From positions 1 to 33,320 of the forward strand of contig CANQNT010000040.1 of the NCBI GenBank assembly GCA_947625255.1: 33,320 nt of DNA, given 5' to 3'. Shown here piece after piece: positions 24,075 through 31,781 of this stretch (the first letter of the stretch is position 1; each line of letters opens with the position of its first letter). The position numbers and the translations under genes are program-made. Origin of the DNA: an uncultured Acetatifactor sp. (GTDB lineage Bacteria > Bacillota > Clostridia > Lachnospirales > Lachnospiraceae). A model generated the notes under the pieces. It was not told the DNA's origin and ran no database searches. It saw nothing but the letters and a program-made list of their open reading frames with translations.

Positions 24075-24110
24075 AAAAAAACAGTCACGGCTCTGCCGTC
24101 ACTGTTTTTT
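24075..24110. terminator. Bidirectional terminator
   Basis: Near-perfect 16-bp stem: six A, then CAGTCACGGC on the left, a TCT loop, GCCGTCACTG then six T on the right, with one C-C mismatch. The A-run and T-run make it work both ways: for the 35-residue ORF on the plus strand and for the XRE gene, whose last codons and stop lie inside it. Confidence 0.85.
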
Positions 24111-24413
24111 CCCCAGATCCCGGATAATGGCCCGGACGTGCTGCAGCTGCTCCGCATCCAGAGCCTGAAGCTCCTCCACGATCTCCTGATATTGCTGGGG
24201 ATAAGGATTGTTGGGATCAAAAAATTCCGATGGGGTCACTCCCAGATATTCACATATGTAGAAAAAGAGCTGCATGGAAGGATAACCCTTTTGGTTTTCT
24301 ATGGCATTGATGTATCCGGGACTCTGTCCGAGAGAAAGACTCATGTCTCTGGCCGATACTCCCTTGGCCATGCGCAACTGTGATAATCTTTGATGAAACA
24401 TATTAAGTTGCAT
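24099..24413 (-). CDS. XRE-family transcriptional regulator
   Basis: DNA-binding protein of 104 residues. The start is taken at MQLNMFHQRLSQLRMAKGV, with GGGAGGT eight bases upstream; the frame continues further but without a ribosome site. The XRE domain covers about 8-62: LSQLRMAKGVSARDMSLSLG, then QSPGYINAIENQKGYPSM (turn and recognition helix), then LFFYICEYLGVTPSEFFD. A short helical tail (QYQEIVEELQALDAEQLQHV) probably dimerises. It is the type of free-standing XRE regulator common in Clostridia. It is convergent with the integrase and the 35-residue ORF; whether it controls either is unknown. Confidence 0.9.
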   Translation of the reverse strand: MQLNMFHQRLSQLRMAKGVSARDMSLSLGQSPGYINAIENQKGYPSMQLFFYICEYLGVTPSEFFDPNNPYPQQYQEIVEELQALDAEQLQHVRAIIRDLGKKQ

Positions 24414-24505
24414 ATCGTGTACCTCCCATTTTTGCTTTATTTCCATTCTACTATTCTTTCGAACAATTTCATTCTCCCATTTCCGATATTTGATTCTAAA
24501 TGTAT

Positions 24506-24534
24506 AATATAAACGGATAATTATGCTCAATCAA
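24506..24534 (-). promoter_or_regulatory. Promoter of the XRE gene
   Basis: Read leftwards: TTGATT (24534-24529), 17-base spacer, TATATT (24511-24506). The leader is about 90 bases. Confidence 0.55.
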
Positions 24535-24572
24535 AGTAAATCTTCAATATCTAAGCGCAAAAGACGCATCAT
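24531..24572 (-). other. Possible 13-residue ORF upstream of the XRE gene
   Basis: Behind AAAGGAGG on the minus strand, a frame reads MMRLLRLDIEDLL then stop. The ribosome site is better than that of many real genes here, with five-base spacing. The stop overlaps the -35 of the XRE promoter. Could be a leader peptide of a longer transcript, or the start of a decayed gene. Confidence 0.35.
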
Positions 24573-24924
24573 AAGGCCTCCTTTCCTATTTTTCCTAATA
24601 AATGTACTGCTTTGGGAAACCTTAATGAGCGTATTTGGACAGATTTTAAAAAATGTTACTTTTGTTCTATTGCAAACCTCAAATCATCTGCTACAATAGA
24701 AAACAGAAAAAGTACATGGAGTGGCGGGGAAATGGAAAACGCAAACTATCGGCTGCTTTCCGCCATACTGGAATAGCAGTGCCCGTCCGTGCATTACCGC
24801 CCGTCAGGTCCGGATTTCATTCCATAAGCCATGTGGCCTGTGAATCCCGCGTGGACTGGTCCCCCTCTTGACATCCTGAAAATATGAGAGTATTCTGATA
24901 AACAAGAAAATTTCATTTACCCCC
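24573..24924. other. Gene-poor stretch with one lone promoter
   Basis: A plus-strand promoter is readable (TTGCAA at 24670-24675, 16 bases, TACAAT at 24692-24697), but behind it only a 14-codon frame at 24732-24776 (MENANYRLLSAILE) is open, with a poor ribosome site. The rest (24777-24924) has no frame, no T-box motif and no riboswitch pattern that I can recognise. It may be the front of a decayed gene or an untranslated leader. Confidence 0.4.
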
Positions 24925-24953
24925 TTGCATTTCTGATGCCAATGTGTTAGAAT
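24925..24953 (+). promoter_or_regulatory. Promoter of the pheB-hom-apgM-lysC cluster
   Basis: TTGCAT at 24925-24930, 17-base spacer, TAGAAT at 24948-24953. It leaves a leader of about 90 bases before the ACT protein. No attenuator hairpin with T-run was found in that leader. Confidence 0.6.
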
Positions 24954-25052
24954 ATCTTTCGTTCACAAACAAGTGTCCGCATAGAGAGTACATTGCGGAA
25001 AATGTTTCTGCAATTCATGCAATTATTCCAAAAAGGGAGCAAAAATACCGTT

Positions 25053-25496
25053 ATGGGTGAGGCAGCCAAATATTTCGTTGTCCGTGAAAAGGCGGTGCCG
25101 GAAGTATTATTAAAAGTAGTGGAAGCAAAGAGGCTTCTGGAATCTGAGCGGGTGGCGACGATTCAGGAAGCGGTTGATGCCGTGGGCATCAGCCGCAGTT
25201 CTTTTTACAAGTACAAGGATGATATTTTCCAGTTTCATGACAATTCCCAGGGAACGACGTTTACCTTGACGTTCCAGATGGATGATGAACCGGGTCTTTT
25301 GTCGGATGTCCTTAAGATTATCGCGGACTATCGGGCGAACATTCTGACGATCCATCAGAGTATTCCTATCAGCGGGATCGCTTCCTTAAGCGTCAGTGTG
25401 CAGATTTTGCAGGGCACGGGGAATATTTCCCGAATGGTGGAACAGATGGAGGAGCAGAGGGGCGTACATCATGTGAAGATACTGGCCAGGGAATAA
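25053..25496 (+). CDS. PheB-like ACT-domain protein
   Basis: Regulatory protein of 147 residues, the same length as Bacillus PheB. The start is set at MGEAAKYFVVREKAVPEVLL, which matches that family's opening; AGGGAG lies 13 bases upstream. An earlier ATG at 24993 is possible but adds an unmatched tail. Residues about 1-65 are a small helical DNA-binding-like part (ISRSSFYKYKD), residues 72-147 an ACT domain (TFTLTFQMDDEPGLLSDVLK, then ANILTIHQSIP) that typically binds an amino acid. It lies 59 bases before hom, so a threonine-sensing role is plausible but inferred. Confidence 0.88.
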   Translation: MGEAAKYFVVREKAVPEVLLKVVEAKRLLESERVATIQEAVDAVGISRSSFYKYKDDIFQFHDNSQGTTFTLTFQMDDEPGLLSDVLKIIADYRANILTIHQSIPISGIASLSVSVQILQGTGNISRMVEQMEEQRGVHHVKILARE

Positions 25497-25555
25497 AGGA
25501 ATACAGAAATGAGAACAAAGTGAAATGCCGTTTCGGCGGCGGAATGTGAGGAAAT

Positions 25556-26767
25556 ATGGTTCAAATAGCGGTTTTGGGATATGGCACCGTAGGCAGCGGT
25601 GTGGTAGAAGTCTTCGAGAAAAATCAGGAAGTGATTGCCATGAGAGCGGGTGATACGCTGAATGTCAAGTACATTCTGGATCTTCGGGATTTCCCGGGAG
25701 ATCCTCATGAAGCGAAGCTGGTGCATGACGTGAACGTGGTTATGGAGGACGAAGAAGTGGCCGTGGTCTGCGAGACCATGGGCGGGGTCGGCGCGGCTTA
25801 TCAGTTTACAAAGATGGCTCTGGAGCGCGGTAAGAGCGTCTGTACCTCCAATAAGGAGCTGGTGGCTGCCCATGGGCCGGAGCTTCTGGAGATTGCCAGG
25901 GAGCATCAGTGCAATTATATGTTTGAGGCCAGCGTGGGAGGAGGAATTCCCATTATCCGTTCTCTGAATCAGTCCATGACCGCGGAAATCGTTGAACAGA
26001 TAGATGGTATTTTAAACGGAACGACCAACTATATTTTAACAAAGATGGCCAAAGAGGGCGCGGACTTTTCAGAGGTGCTGCGCAAGGCCCAGGAAAAGGG
26101 ATACGCGGAGCGCAATCCCGAAGCGGATATTGATGGTCATGACGCGCGGCGCAAGGTTGCCATTCTGGCTTCCCTGATGATGGGCAAGACCGTGGATGCC
26201 GAGCGGATTTATACGGAGGGAATCCGAAAGATCACTTCCGCAGATATCAGTTATGCCAAGGCGGCCGGGAAGCTGATCAAGCTGATGGGCATCAGTAAGC
26301 GGATGGGCGATCAGGTGCTGGTCATGGTGGCGCCTTTCCTGGTAGGGCCGGATGATCCCTTGTATATGGTGGACGGCGTTTTCAACGGCATCTGCGTGCG
26401 CAGCAATATGCTGGGCGATTCCATGTACTATGGCAAGGGCGCGGGCAAACTGCCTACGGCCAGTGCCGTGGCGGCGGACGTGATCGACTGTGCGAAGCAT
26501 CTTGGGGAGAACATTATGTGCTTCTGGACGCAGGAGCAGGCGGTTATCGCGGATCTTGGAAATGTGGAGCATCAATTCTTCCTGCGCGTGAAAACGGGCG
26601 CCAAGGAGGCGGTAGAGGCAGTTTTCCCGGGAGGAAGGTTCCTCGTCCTGCCTGAGAGAACCCAGGATTTGGGTTATTTTACCGGCACGCTCAGGGAGAA
26701 AGATTTCGCGGATCGCTGCGAACTTCTGGGAGATGTGATACTGGGCCGGATCAGAGTGGAAATCTAA
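25556..26767 (+). CDS. hom: Homoserine dehydrogenase
   Basis: Reduces aspartate semialdehyde to homoserine with NAD(P)H, the branch point to threonine and methionine. The 403 residues begin with the Rossmann loop GYGTVGSG, followed by TSNKELVAAHG, the catalytic region INGTTNYI-type (ILNGTTNYILTKM), ERNPEADIDGHDARRK with catalytic acidic residues, and GAGKLPTASAVAADV. GAGG precedes the ATG. The last 75 residues form a short tail that does not show a clear ACT domain, unlike the longer Bacillus enzyme; a separate ACT protein is encoded just upstream. Next gene is 19 bases away. Confidence 0.95.
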   Translation: MVQIAVLGYGTVGSGVVEVFEKNQEVIAMRAGDTLNVKYILDLRDFPGDPHEAKLVHDVNVVMEDEEVAVVCETMGGVGAAYQFTKMALERGKSVCTSNKELVAAHGPELLEIAREHQCNYMFEASVGGGIPIIRSLNQSMTAEIVEQIDGILNGTTNYILTKMAKEGADFSEVLRKAQEKGYAERNPEADIDGHDARRKVAILASLMMGKTVDAERIYTEGIRKITSADISYAKAAGKLIKLMGISKRMGDQVLVMVAPFLVGPDDPLYMVDGVFNGICVRSNMLGDSMYYGKGAGKLPTASAVAADVIDCAKHLGENIMCFWTQEQAVIADLGNVEHQFFLRVKTGAKEAVEAVFPGGRFLVLPERTQDLGYFTGTLREKDFADRCELLGDVILGRIRVEI

Positions 26768-26786
26768 AAAGGAATCGAGGAAAACA

Positions 26787-27989
26787 ATGAAATATATCGT
26801 GGTTTTAGGCGACGGCATGGCAGACGAACCCATCGAAGCGTTGGGAGGAAAGACTCCGCTGGAATATGCCAATACGCCGAATCTGGACGAGTTGAGCAAG
26901 CTTTCGGAGATTGGGATGGTTCATACGATTCCCGATGGTATGAAGCCCGGCTCCGATACCGCCAATCTGGCGGTATTGGGGTATGACCCCAGGAAATATT
27001 ATTCCGGGCGCTCACCCCTGGAGGCTCTGAGCATCGGTGTGCCGATGAAAGATACGGACATCGCGCTGCGGTGTAATGTGGTGACGCTTTCGGAGGAGGA
27101 GCCTTTCGAGGAGAAAATCATTATCGACCACAGTTCTTCGGAAATCAGCACCCGGGACTGTGGCATCTTATTGAAAGCGGTGGCGGATGAGCTGCAGGAC
27201 GAGACCTATCAGTTTTATGTGGGAACCAGCTACCGTCATTGCCTGATCTGGAATCATGGGAAAGTACTGGAGCTGACACAGCCCCATGACGTGCTGGGAC
27301 AGACGATCGGACAGTATCTTCCCCGGGACGAAAAGCTGCGGGCCATGATGAAGCGCAGCTACGAGATTCTGGTCAATCATCCCATTAATATAGAAAGAAA
27401 AAAGCAAGGCTTGAATCCCGCCAATTGCTGTTGGTTCTGGGGAGCCGGCACCAGGCCTAAGCTTTCTTCCTTTAAGGAAAAGACAGGAAAGAGGGGCATG
27501 ATGGTTTCCGCGGTGGATCTGTTGAAAGGAATCGCCGTGGGCGCGGGCATGGGAGTCGCCCTGGTGGAGGGCGCTACCGGAGGTCTGCATACCAATTACG
27601 AGGGAAAGGCCATGGCCGCGGTAAAGGCTGTGACGGAGCAGGGTTATGATTTTGCCTACATCCATGTGGAGGCCCCGGACGAAATGGGCCATCAGGGCAG
27701 TGTGGAGCGCAAGGTTCAGGCCATTGAATCTTTGGACGGCAAGGTGATCGGAACCGTGGTGGAGCAGATGCGGAAACGGGGAGAGGATTTCCGGCTTCTG
27801 GTGCTTCCGGATCATCCCACGCCAATCCGTGTCAGGACCCATACCTCGGACAGCGTGCCTTATCTTTTGTATGACAGTACCTGTCCCCAGAAGCGTGACT
27901 GGTACTATAACGAGGCACAGGGCCGTGCCAGCGGCAATGTGGTGCCCGTAGGCTATACCTTGATCGATCATTTCCTACAATTATCTTAG
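26787..27989 (+). CDS. ApgM-like protein, candidate homoserine kinase
   Basis: A 400-residue alkaline-phosphatase-superfamily protein of the archaeal-type, cofactor-independent phosphoglycerate mutase group. Seen: opening metal site VLGDGMAD, the nucleophile serine in MKPGSDTANLAVLGYDPRKY, YSGRSPLEA, FWGAGTRPKLSSF, and the late metal ligands in HVEAPDEMGHQG and LPDHPTP. Family name says mutase, but it lies between hom and lysC with tight spacing. Related proteins in Desulfovibrio and Bacteroides have been assigned as homoserine kinases from genetic data. No ThrB of the GHMP type is present here. I infer homoserine kinase; the mutase reaction is the alternative. Confidence 0.85.
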   Translation: MKYIVVLGDGMADEPIEALGGKTPLEYANTPNLDELSKLSEIGMVHTIPDGMKPGSDTANLAVLGYDPRKYYSGRSPLEALSIGVPMKDTDIALRCNVVTLSEEEPFEEKIIIDHSSSEISTRDCGILLKAVADELQDETYQFYVGTSYRHCLIWNHGKVLELTQPHDVLGQTIGQYLPRDEKLRAMMKRSYEILVNHPINIERKKQGLNPANCCWFWGAGTRPKLSSFKEKTGKRGMMVSAVDLLKGIAVGAGMGVALVEGATGGLHTNYEGKAMAAVKAVTEQGYDFAYIHVEAPDEMGHQGSVERKVQAIESLDGKVIGTVVEQMRKRGEDFRLLVLPDHPTPIRVRTHTSDSVPYLLYDSTCPQKRDWYYNEAQGRASGNVVPVGYTLIDHFLQLS

Positions 27990-28056
27990 AGAGCAATGGT
28001 GTGAAAATAAGCCCGATGGCTTGTTTTCGCGTAAACGCTCCGGAATGGAGATTACA

Positions 28057-29376
28057 ATGTCAAAAGTGGTTAAATTTGGCGGCAGTTCTCTGGCCGATGC
28101 CGAGCAGTTTCAAAAGGTGGCGAAAATCATCCATGAGGATGAGGAGAGGAGATATGTAGTACCTTCTGCGCCGGGCAAGCGCTACCCTAAGGACGAAAAA
28201 GTGACGGATATGCTCTATGCCTGCTATGCGGAGGCGGAGGCCGGAGAGGATTTCCTGCCTCTCTTGAAGAGGATTCGCGGCAGATATGAGGAAATCATCG
28301 AGGGTCTGCGGTTGGATCTGTCCCTGGAAGAGGAATTCCGGGAGATCGAGAAGTGCTTCTGTGAGAAAGTCGGCAAGGAATATGCGGCTTCCAGAGGCGA
28401 ATATCTGAACGGACTTGTGATGGCAAATTTCCTGGGCTATGAATTCGTGGATGCCGCGGAGGTGATCTTTTTCCGGGAGAACGGTGAATTTGACGCGGCC
28501 TATACGGACGAGGTGCTTTCCGCCCGTCTGAAGAATTGTGAGCGGGCCGTGATTCCCGGTTTCTATGGCGCTACCCGGGACGGCAGGGTGAAGACCTTTT
28601 CCCGCGGCGGTTCCGATATTACGGGCTCCATCGTGGCAAAGGCGGTGCGTGCGGATGTTTATGAAAACTGGAAAGACGTGTCGGGCTTCCTGATCGCCGA
28701 TCCCCGGATCATCAAGAATCCTAAGGGGATCGAGACGATCACTTACCGGGAGCTGAGAGAGCTTTCCTACATGGGGGCCTCGGTCTTCCATGAGGACGCG
28801 ATTTTCCCTGTCCGTCAGGAGGGGATTCCCATCAACATCCGCAACACCAATATTCCTGAGGATAACGGTACCTGGATTGTGGGAAGCACCTGCCAGAAGT
28901 CCAAATACGTCATCACGGGCATTGCCGGCAAAAAGGGCTTCTGCGCCGTCAATATAGAAAAAGACATGATGAATTCCGAGATCGGTTTTGGCCGGAAAGT
29001 GCTGCAGGCTTTTGAGGAAAACGGGATTTCCTTTGAGCACGTTCCCTCCGGAATCGATACCATGACCGTCTTTGTCCATCAGGACGAATTCATGCACAAG
29101 GAGCAGAAGGTTGTGGCCGGGATACATAGACTGGCCAATCCGGATTCCATTGACATAGAGTCCGATCTGGCGCTGATCGCCGTAGTGGGACGGGGCATGA
29201 AGTCCACCAGAGGAACTGCGGGCCGTATCTTCTCCGCCCTGGCCCACAGCAACGTCAACGTCCGCATGATCGACCAGGGCTCGTCCGAGCTGAATATCAT
29301 CATCGGCGTGGCGGACGAGGACTTCGAGACGGCCATCCGGGCGATTTATGATATTTTTGTGATTACCAGACTGTAG
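28057..29376 (+). CDS. lysC: Aspartate kinase
   Basis: First enzyme of the aspartate family (lysine, threonine, methionine). The start is ATG 28057 with GGAG six bases upstream; an ATG at 28045 is poorer. The 439 residues show KVVKFGGSSLADAEQFQKVA, a kinase domain with SRGGSDITGSIVAKAV and DVSGFLIADPRI, then two ACT domains (ISFEHVPSGIDTMTVFVHQD; LALIAVVGRGMKSTRGTAGR and NVNVRMIDQGSSELNI). It should be feedback-regulated by an amino acid through the ACT pair. Last gene of the cluster; spacing of 67 bases to the previous stop allows a small internal leader. Confidence 0.95.
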   Translation: MSKVVKFGGSSLADAEQFQKVAKIIHEDEERRYVVPSAPGKRYPKDEKVTDMLYACYAEAEAGEDFLPLLKRIRGRYEEIIEGLRLDLSLEEEFREIEKCFCEKVGKEYAASRGEYLNGLVMANFLGYEFVDAAEVIFFRENGEFDAAYTDEVLSARLKNCERAVIPGFYGATRDGRVKTFSRGGSDITGSIVAKAVRADVYENWKDVSGFLIADPRIIKNPKGIETITYRELRELSYMGASVFHEDAIFPVRQEGIPINIRNTNIPEDNGTWIVGSTCQKSKYVITGIAGKKGFCAVNIEKDMMNSEIGFGRKVLQAFEENGISFEHVPSGIDTMTVFVHQDEFMHKEQKVVAGIHRLANPDSIDIESDLALIAVVGRGMKSTRGTAGRIFSALAHSNVNVRMIDQGSSELNIIIGVADEDFETAIRAIYDIFVITRL

Positions 29377-29430
29377 GGCGGAAATGACAATGGCGCAGGG
29401 TTTATAGAAACTGCCTGGCCCAAACCAGAT

Positions 29431-29459
29431 GAAGACCACCGGCCGAGCCGGTGGTCTTC
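29431..29459. terminator. Strong hairpin after lysC
   Basis: Perfect 13-bp arms (GAAGACCACCGGC at 29431-29443 and GCCGGTGGTCTTC at 29447-29459) with a CGA loop. Neither side has a T-run, so it may stop or protect transcripts from both convergent genes by structure alone. Confidence 0.6.
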
Positions 29460-29473
29460 CTGACGTAAGCAGC

Positions 29474-30433
29474 TCAGTTTTTCTGCCAATGCTTCTCCAT
29501 GTAGGCCAGCGCTTCCTCCCGATTCAGGGAGTACATCTCGATAATCTGGCGCAGGGTCTCTTCGTAGCTTAGTCCTGCTTGCTGGTAACTAACGATCAAA
29601 ATCCGTATTCCTTCCTTGCGTCCATATTCCAGCCCCTCTTCGCGTCCCTCGCTTCTGATATACTTCCAGTATTTTTTCTCATCGAATTCGCTCAGCAGCA
29701 TACCGATTACCTCCATGCGGCTTCTGGTCAATATCTCAGTCAGTACGTCCCTTTTCAAACTTTTTTCAATGGCCTGCTCTGCCGATGCCTTTACGCCCAG
29801 GCCGTTTTTGATTCCGTCATTGAACAGATTCACAAAAAATGAGTATTCCCATAATTTGTGGCACTTTTTCATGAGGTCTTCATTGCAGCCGTAATTGATG
29901 TTCAATACCCATACTCTTAGCTCCACGCTGGGGTTTCGGTCCGGCTGTTCGTAGGCCTCCGACAGCAATAATTCCCTTTCCTCCGGCTCATCTCGTGTCC
30001 CGTTATAAAAAACCGCGCATTTCGGCGTGGGGAGCTTTATCAGCTTCGATCCATAGAGCTTTTCCAGCCCGCTGCTTTCTATTATGCGCTGGTACTCTTC
30101 GGCGAGGTAGATCAGGAACCGTACCGGCATATTCGGATTGAAGCTGCTTTGCTGCTCATAAAGGTTTAGGCATCCCGCGACAGTGAACGCCAGATCGTTC
30201 TTCATGGAAAGGTAGATCACACTTTCCACCGTCATGATCGTCAATTCTCCGGGGTCCCGGTAATCCGTATGGTTCAGGGCGTTGTAGAGCTGCAGAAGCG
30301 CCTTCCTGTCATTTTCAAAAATATACCGAAACAGCCGGTCCCTTACATTGCGCCTTGGCGCAGACTTTCTTTTGCGTCTCTTACGGTTTTTTCTTTGGTT
30401 TGCGTGATTCGTGTACTCGTCATTTTTGTTCAT
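29474..30433 (-). CDS. Rpn-family PD-(D/E)XK nuclease-like protein
   Basis: Protein of 319 residues of the Rpn / putative-transposase group that is widespread in Lachnospiraceae. The start is at MNKNDEYTNHANQRKNRKRR, with GGGAGG six bases upstream. A very basic N-terminus leads into the nuclease fold: RDRLFRYIFENDRKALLQLY, then LTIMTVESVIYLSMKNDLAF with likely active-site acids, and LIYLAEEYQRII and PKCAVFYNGTRD. The C-terminus has the usual GREEGLEYGRKEG repeat and a helical tail. E. coli RpnA-type proteins cut DNA and promote RecA-independent recombination; activity here is inferred. It is convergent with lysC. Confidence 0.88.
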   Translation of the reverse strand: MNKNDEYTNHANQRKNRKRRKRKSAPRRNVRDRLFRYIFENDRKALLQLYNALNHTDYRDPGELTIMTVESVIYLSMKNDLAFTVAGCLNLYEQQSSFNPNMPVRFLIYLAEEYQRIIESSGLEKLYGSKLIKLPTPKCAVFYNGTRDEPEERELLLSEAYEQPDRNPSVELRVWVLNINYGCNEDLMKKCHKLWEYSFFVNLFNDGIKNGLGVKASAEQAIEKSLKRDVLTEILTRSRMEVIGMLLSEFDEKKYWKYIRSEGREEGLEYGRKEGIRILIVSYQQAGLSYEETLRQIIEMYSLNREEALAYMEKHWQKN

Positions 30434-30772
30434 ACGATCCTCCCTCTTAAGACGAGGGAATCCGGGGCCGTAAACGCGGGGATGCAGGAAAAGAGGCAAG
30501 CTTTGCGGCAGGGCAGGGATTTCCGCCAAGCAGACAAATCCGCTTCTTCCTTTCCGGCTGCCGTGCGGCTTTCGACGATTCAAGCCTCGGACCGTTCCAA
30601 CCCGGCCACAGATACCACGCTGTTTTATTGTCATCTCCTGAGTATCTGTGGCAGATTGTGCCGGAAAGTGCATAGGCCGCACTTGTAGACTCCCAGAAAA
30701 TAGAATTTAATCAAATCATTTCATCTTTGGTATCACGCATATCGCATCTTTTCCTATGCGAACCGTACTTAT
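30434..30772. other. Long leader of the Rpn-type gene, no gene seen
   Basis: From the promoter at 30801-30773 to the start codon at 30433 lies a leader of about 335 bases. It contains one small inverted repeat (TCGCAT / ATGCGA near 30735) but no convincing frame and no recognisable riboswitch. Confidence 0.4.
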
Positions 30773-30801
30773 AGAGTATCATATACGATATCTGATGTCA
30801 A
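30773..30801 (-). promoter_or_regulatory. Promoter of the Rpn-type gene
   Basis: Read leftwards: perfect TTGACA (30801-30796), 17-base spacer, TACTCT (30778-30773). Confidence 0.55.
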
Positions 30802-30843
30802 TCCTAAAGCGACAAAAAATCGTAGCAATTCCCTGACAATTAT

Positions 30844-30866
30844 TCTGTCATTCTTTCTATGACAGA
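30844..30866. other. Hairpin between the Rpn promoter and the XRE gene
   Basis: Eight-base arms TCTGTCAT (30844-30851) and ATGACAGA (30859-30866). It lies downstream of the XRE gene read leftwards, so it may help to end that transcript, but it has no T-run in that direction. Confidence 0.4.
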
Positions 30867-30896
30867 TTCTTTTCCGGGGAAAAAATGTCCGGCATT

Positions 30897-31145
30897 TTAG
30901 TATAAGGAAATTCCCTCAAAAAAATCGGCCACCGTTACATGGAAGATTTCTGCCAGGGCCAATAATTCCTCTACCTTGATGTTGTCAATGCCGCATTCGA
31001 TGTGGGAATAGGTGCCTCTGGACATATCGATACCCATCACCTGCAGTTTCGCAACTGTCTGTTCCTGAGTAAGGCGGTTTTTCATACGATATTTACGGAT
31101 ATTGCGTCCAATATTAAATTTCCCGGTGTCTTGTCTGATTTTCAT
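30897..31145 (-). CDS. Small XRE-family transcriptional regulator
   Basis: 82 residues, nearly all one XRE helix-turn-helix: NIRKYRMKNRLTQEQTVAKL, then SRGTYSHIECGIDNIKVEEL as turn and recognition helix, then LALAEIFHVTVADFFEG. TTTAGGAGA lies upstream of the ATG on the minus strand. It is divergent from two promoter-palindrome cassettes on the plus strand (31204-31257 and 31540-31585) and is the best local candidate to bind them. No effector domain is present. Confidence 0.88.
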   Translation of the reverse strand: MKIRQDTGKFNIGRNIRKYRMKNRLTQEQTVAKLQVMGIDMSRGTYSHIECGIDNIKVEELLALAEIFHVTVADFFEGISLY

Positions 31146-31203
31146 AAGGATTCTCCTAAAAGATATTATTGACAGATATATTTGAAAAAATTGTATGTTA
31201 TTA

Positions 31204-31257
31204 TTGATTTTTACAGAAAAAACCTATATAATTGCTAGGAATGACTAGCAATTATAT
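31204..31257 (+). promoter_or_regulatory. Promoter P1 with palindromic operator
   Basis: TTGATT at 31204-31209, 17-base spacer, TATAAT at 31227-31232. A perfect 13-bp inverted repeat, ATATAATTGCTAG (31226-31238) and CTAGCAATTATAT (31245-31257) with a 6-base centre, covers the -10 and the start site. Such a site would be blocked by a bound dimer. Confidence 0.75.
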
Positions 31258-31271
31258 GTTGATATATTGAT

Positions 31272-31532
31272 TTGGAAATATGTGTGGCCAGCTATTGGAG
31301 AAAACAAAAGAGAAAAGTGATATGGGAAATTAGGAACAAAGGAAAAAGTGGAAATTATCTTCAAAGAAGCGTTCTTGATGAGCAAAAGAGTGGGCGCATC
31401 CCTAACCAGAGCCGGATGGAATACAAAGTAGGGATGGTTTCGTTGGAAATTAAAAATCTTCAGGTAAAGTATACCATTCCTCTGGTATATGCAACAAACG
31501 GTTTAATTGTCTATATTTTGGCAAACTTATAA
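31272..31532 (+). other. Doubtful ORF or gene remnant behind P1
   Basis: An 86-codon frame opens with TTG and reads MEICVASYWRKQKRKVIWEI at the start and ends in IPLVYATNGLIVYILANL. There is no proper ribosome site, base composition is AT-rich, and no family is recognised. The first 30 bases resemble those behind P2, which suggests it is what remains of a gene that once followed P1. Confidence 0.2.
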
Positions 31533-31539
31533 TTAATTG

Positions 31540-31585
31540 TTGATTTTTTGAAAGAATACTTATATAATTGCTAGTGATAGCTAGC
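31540..31585 (+). promoter_or_regulatory. Promoter P2 with half-conserved palindrome
   Basis: TTGATT at 31540-31545, 17-base spacer, TATAAT at 31563-31568, then TTGCTAG, six bases, CTAGC. It is the same architecture as P1, with the left arm fully kept and only five bases of the right arm. A further shared block, GATTTGGA, follows 32 bases later (31606) as in P1 (31269). P2 leads to the LRR gene with a leader of about 200 bases, in which a weak 30-codon frame (31615-31707) has no usable ribosome site. Confidence 0.7.
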
Positions 31586-31781
31586 GGACAGCGTATTAAA
31601 ATATAGATTTGGAGATGTATGCAGCAAAAAATCGGCTATGGCAGAAGAAGGATTATTACAATGGCCATTATAACGCGCAGGAAAAGGCATTGGTAAGGGG
31701 CAGATAAGACAAAGCGGCAGCTATTATAAGCAATGTCGAATGCGATCTATAAGAAATAGAATGGTAAAAGGAGAGAAAAGA

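Noticed and set aside
24777..25052. T-box or amino-acid riboswitch ahead of the threonine cluster
   Set aside because: No T-box core (TGGNACCGCG) and no terminator/antiterminator pair could be found.
28060..29439. Long open frame on the minus strand opposite lysC (459 codons)
   Set aside because: Mirror frame of a clear aspartate kinase, with His/Gly/Asp-rich composition and no family motif.
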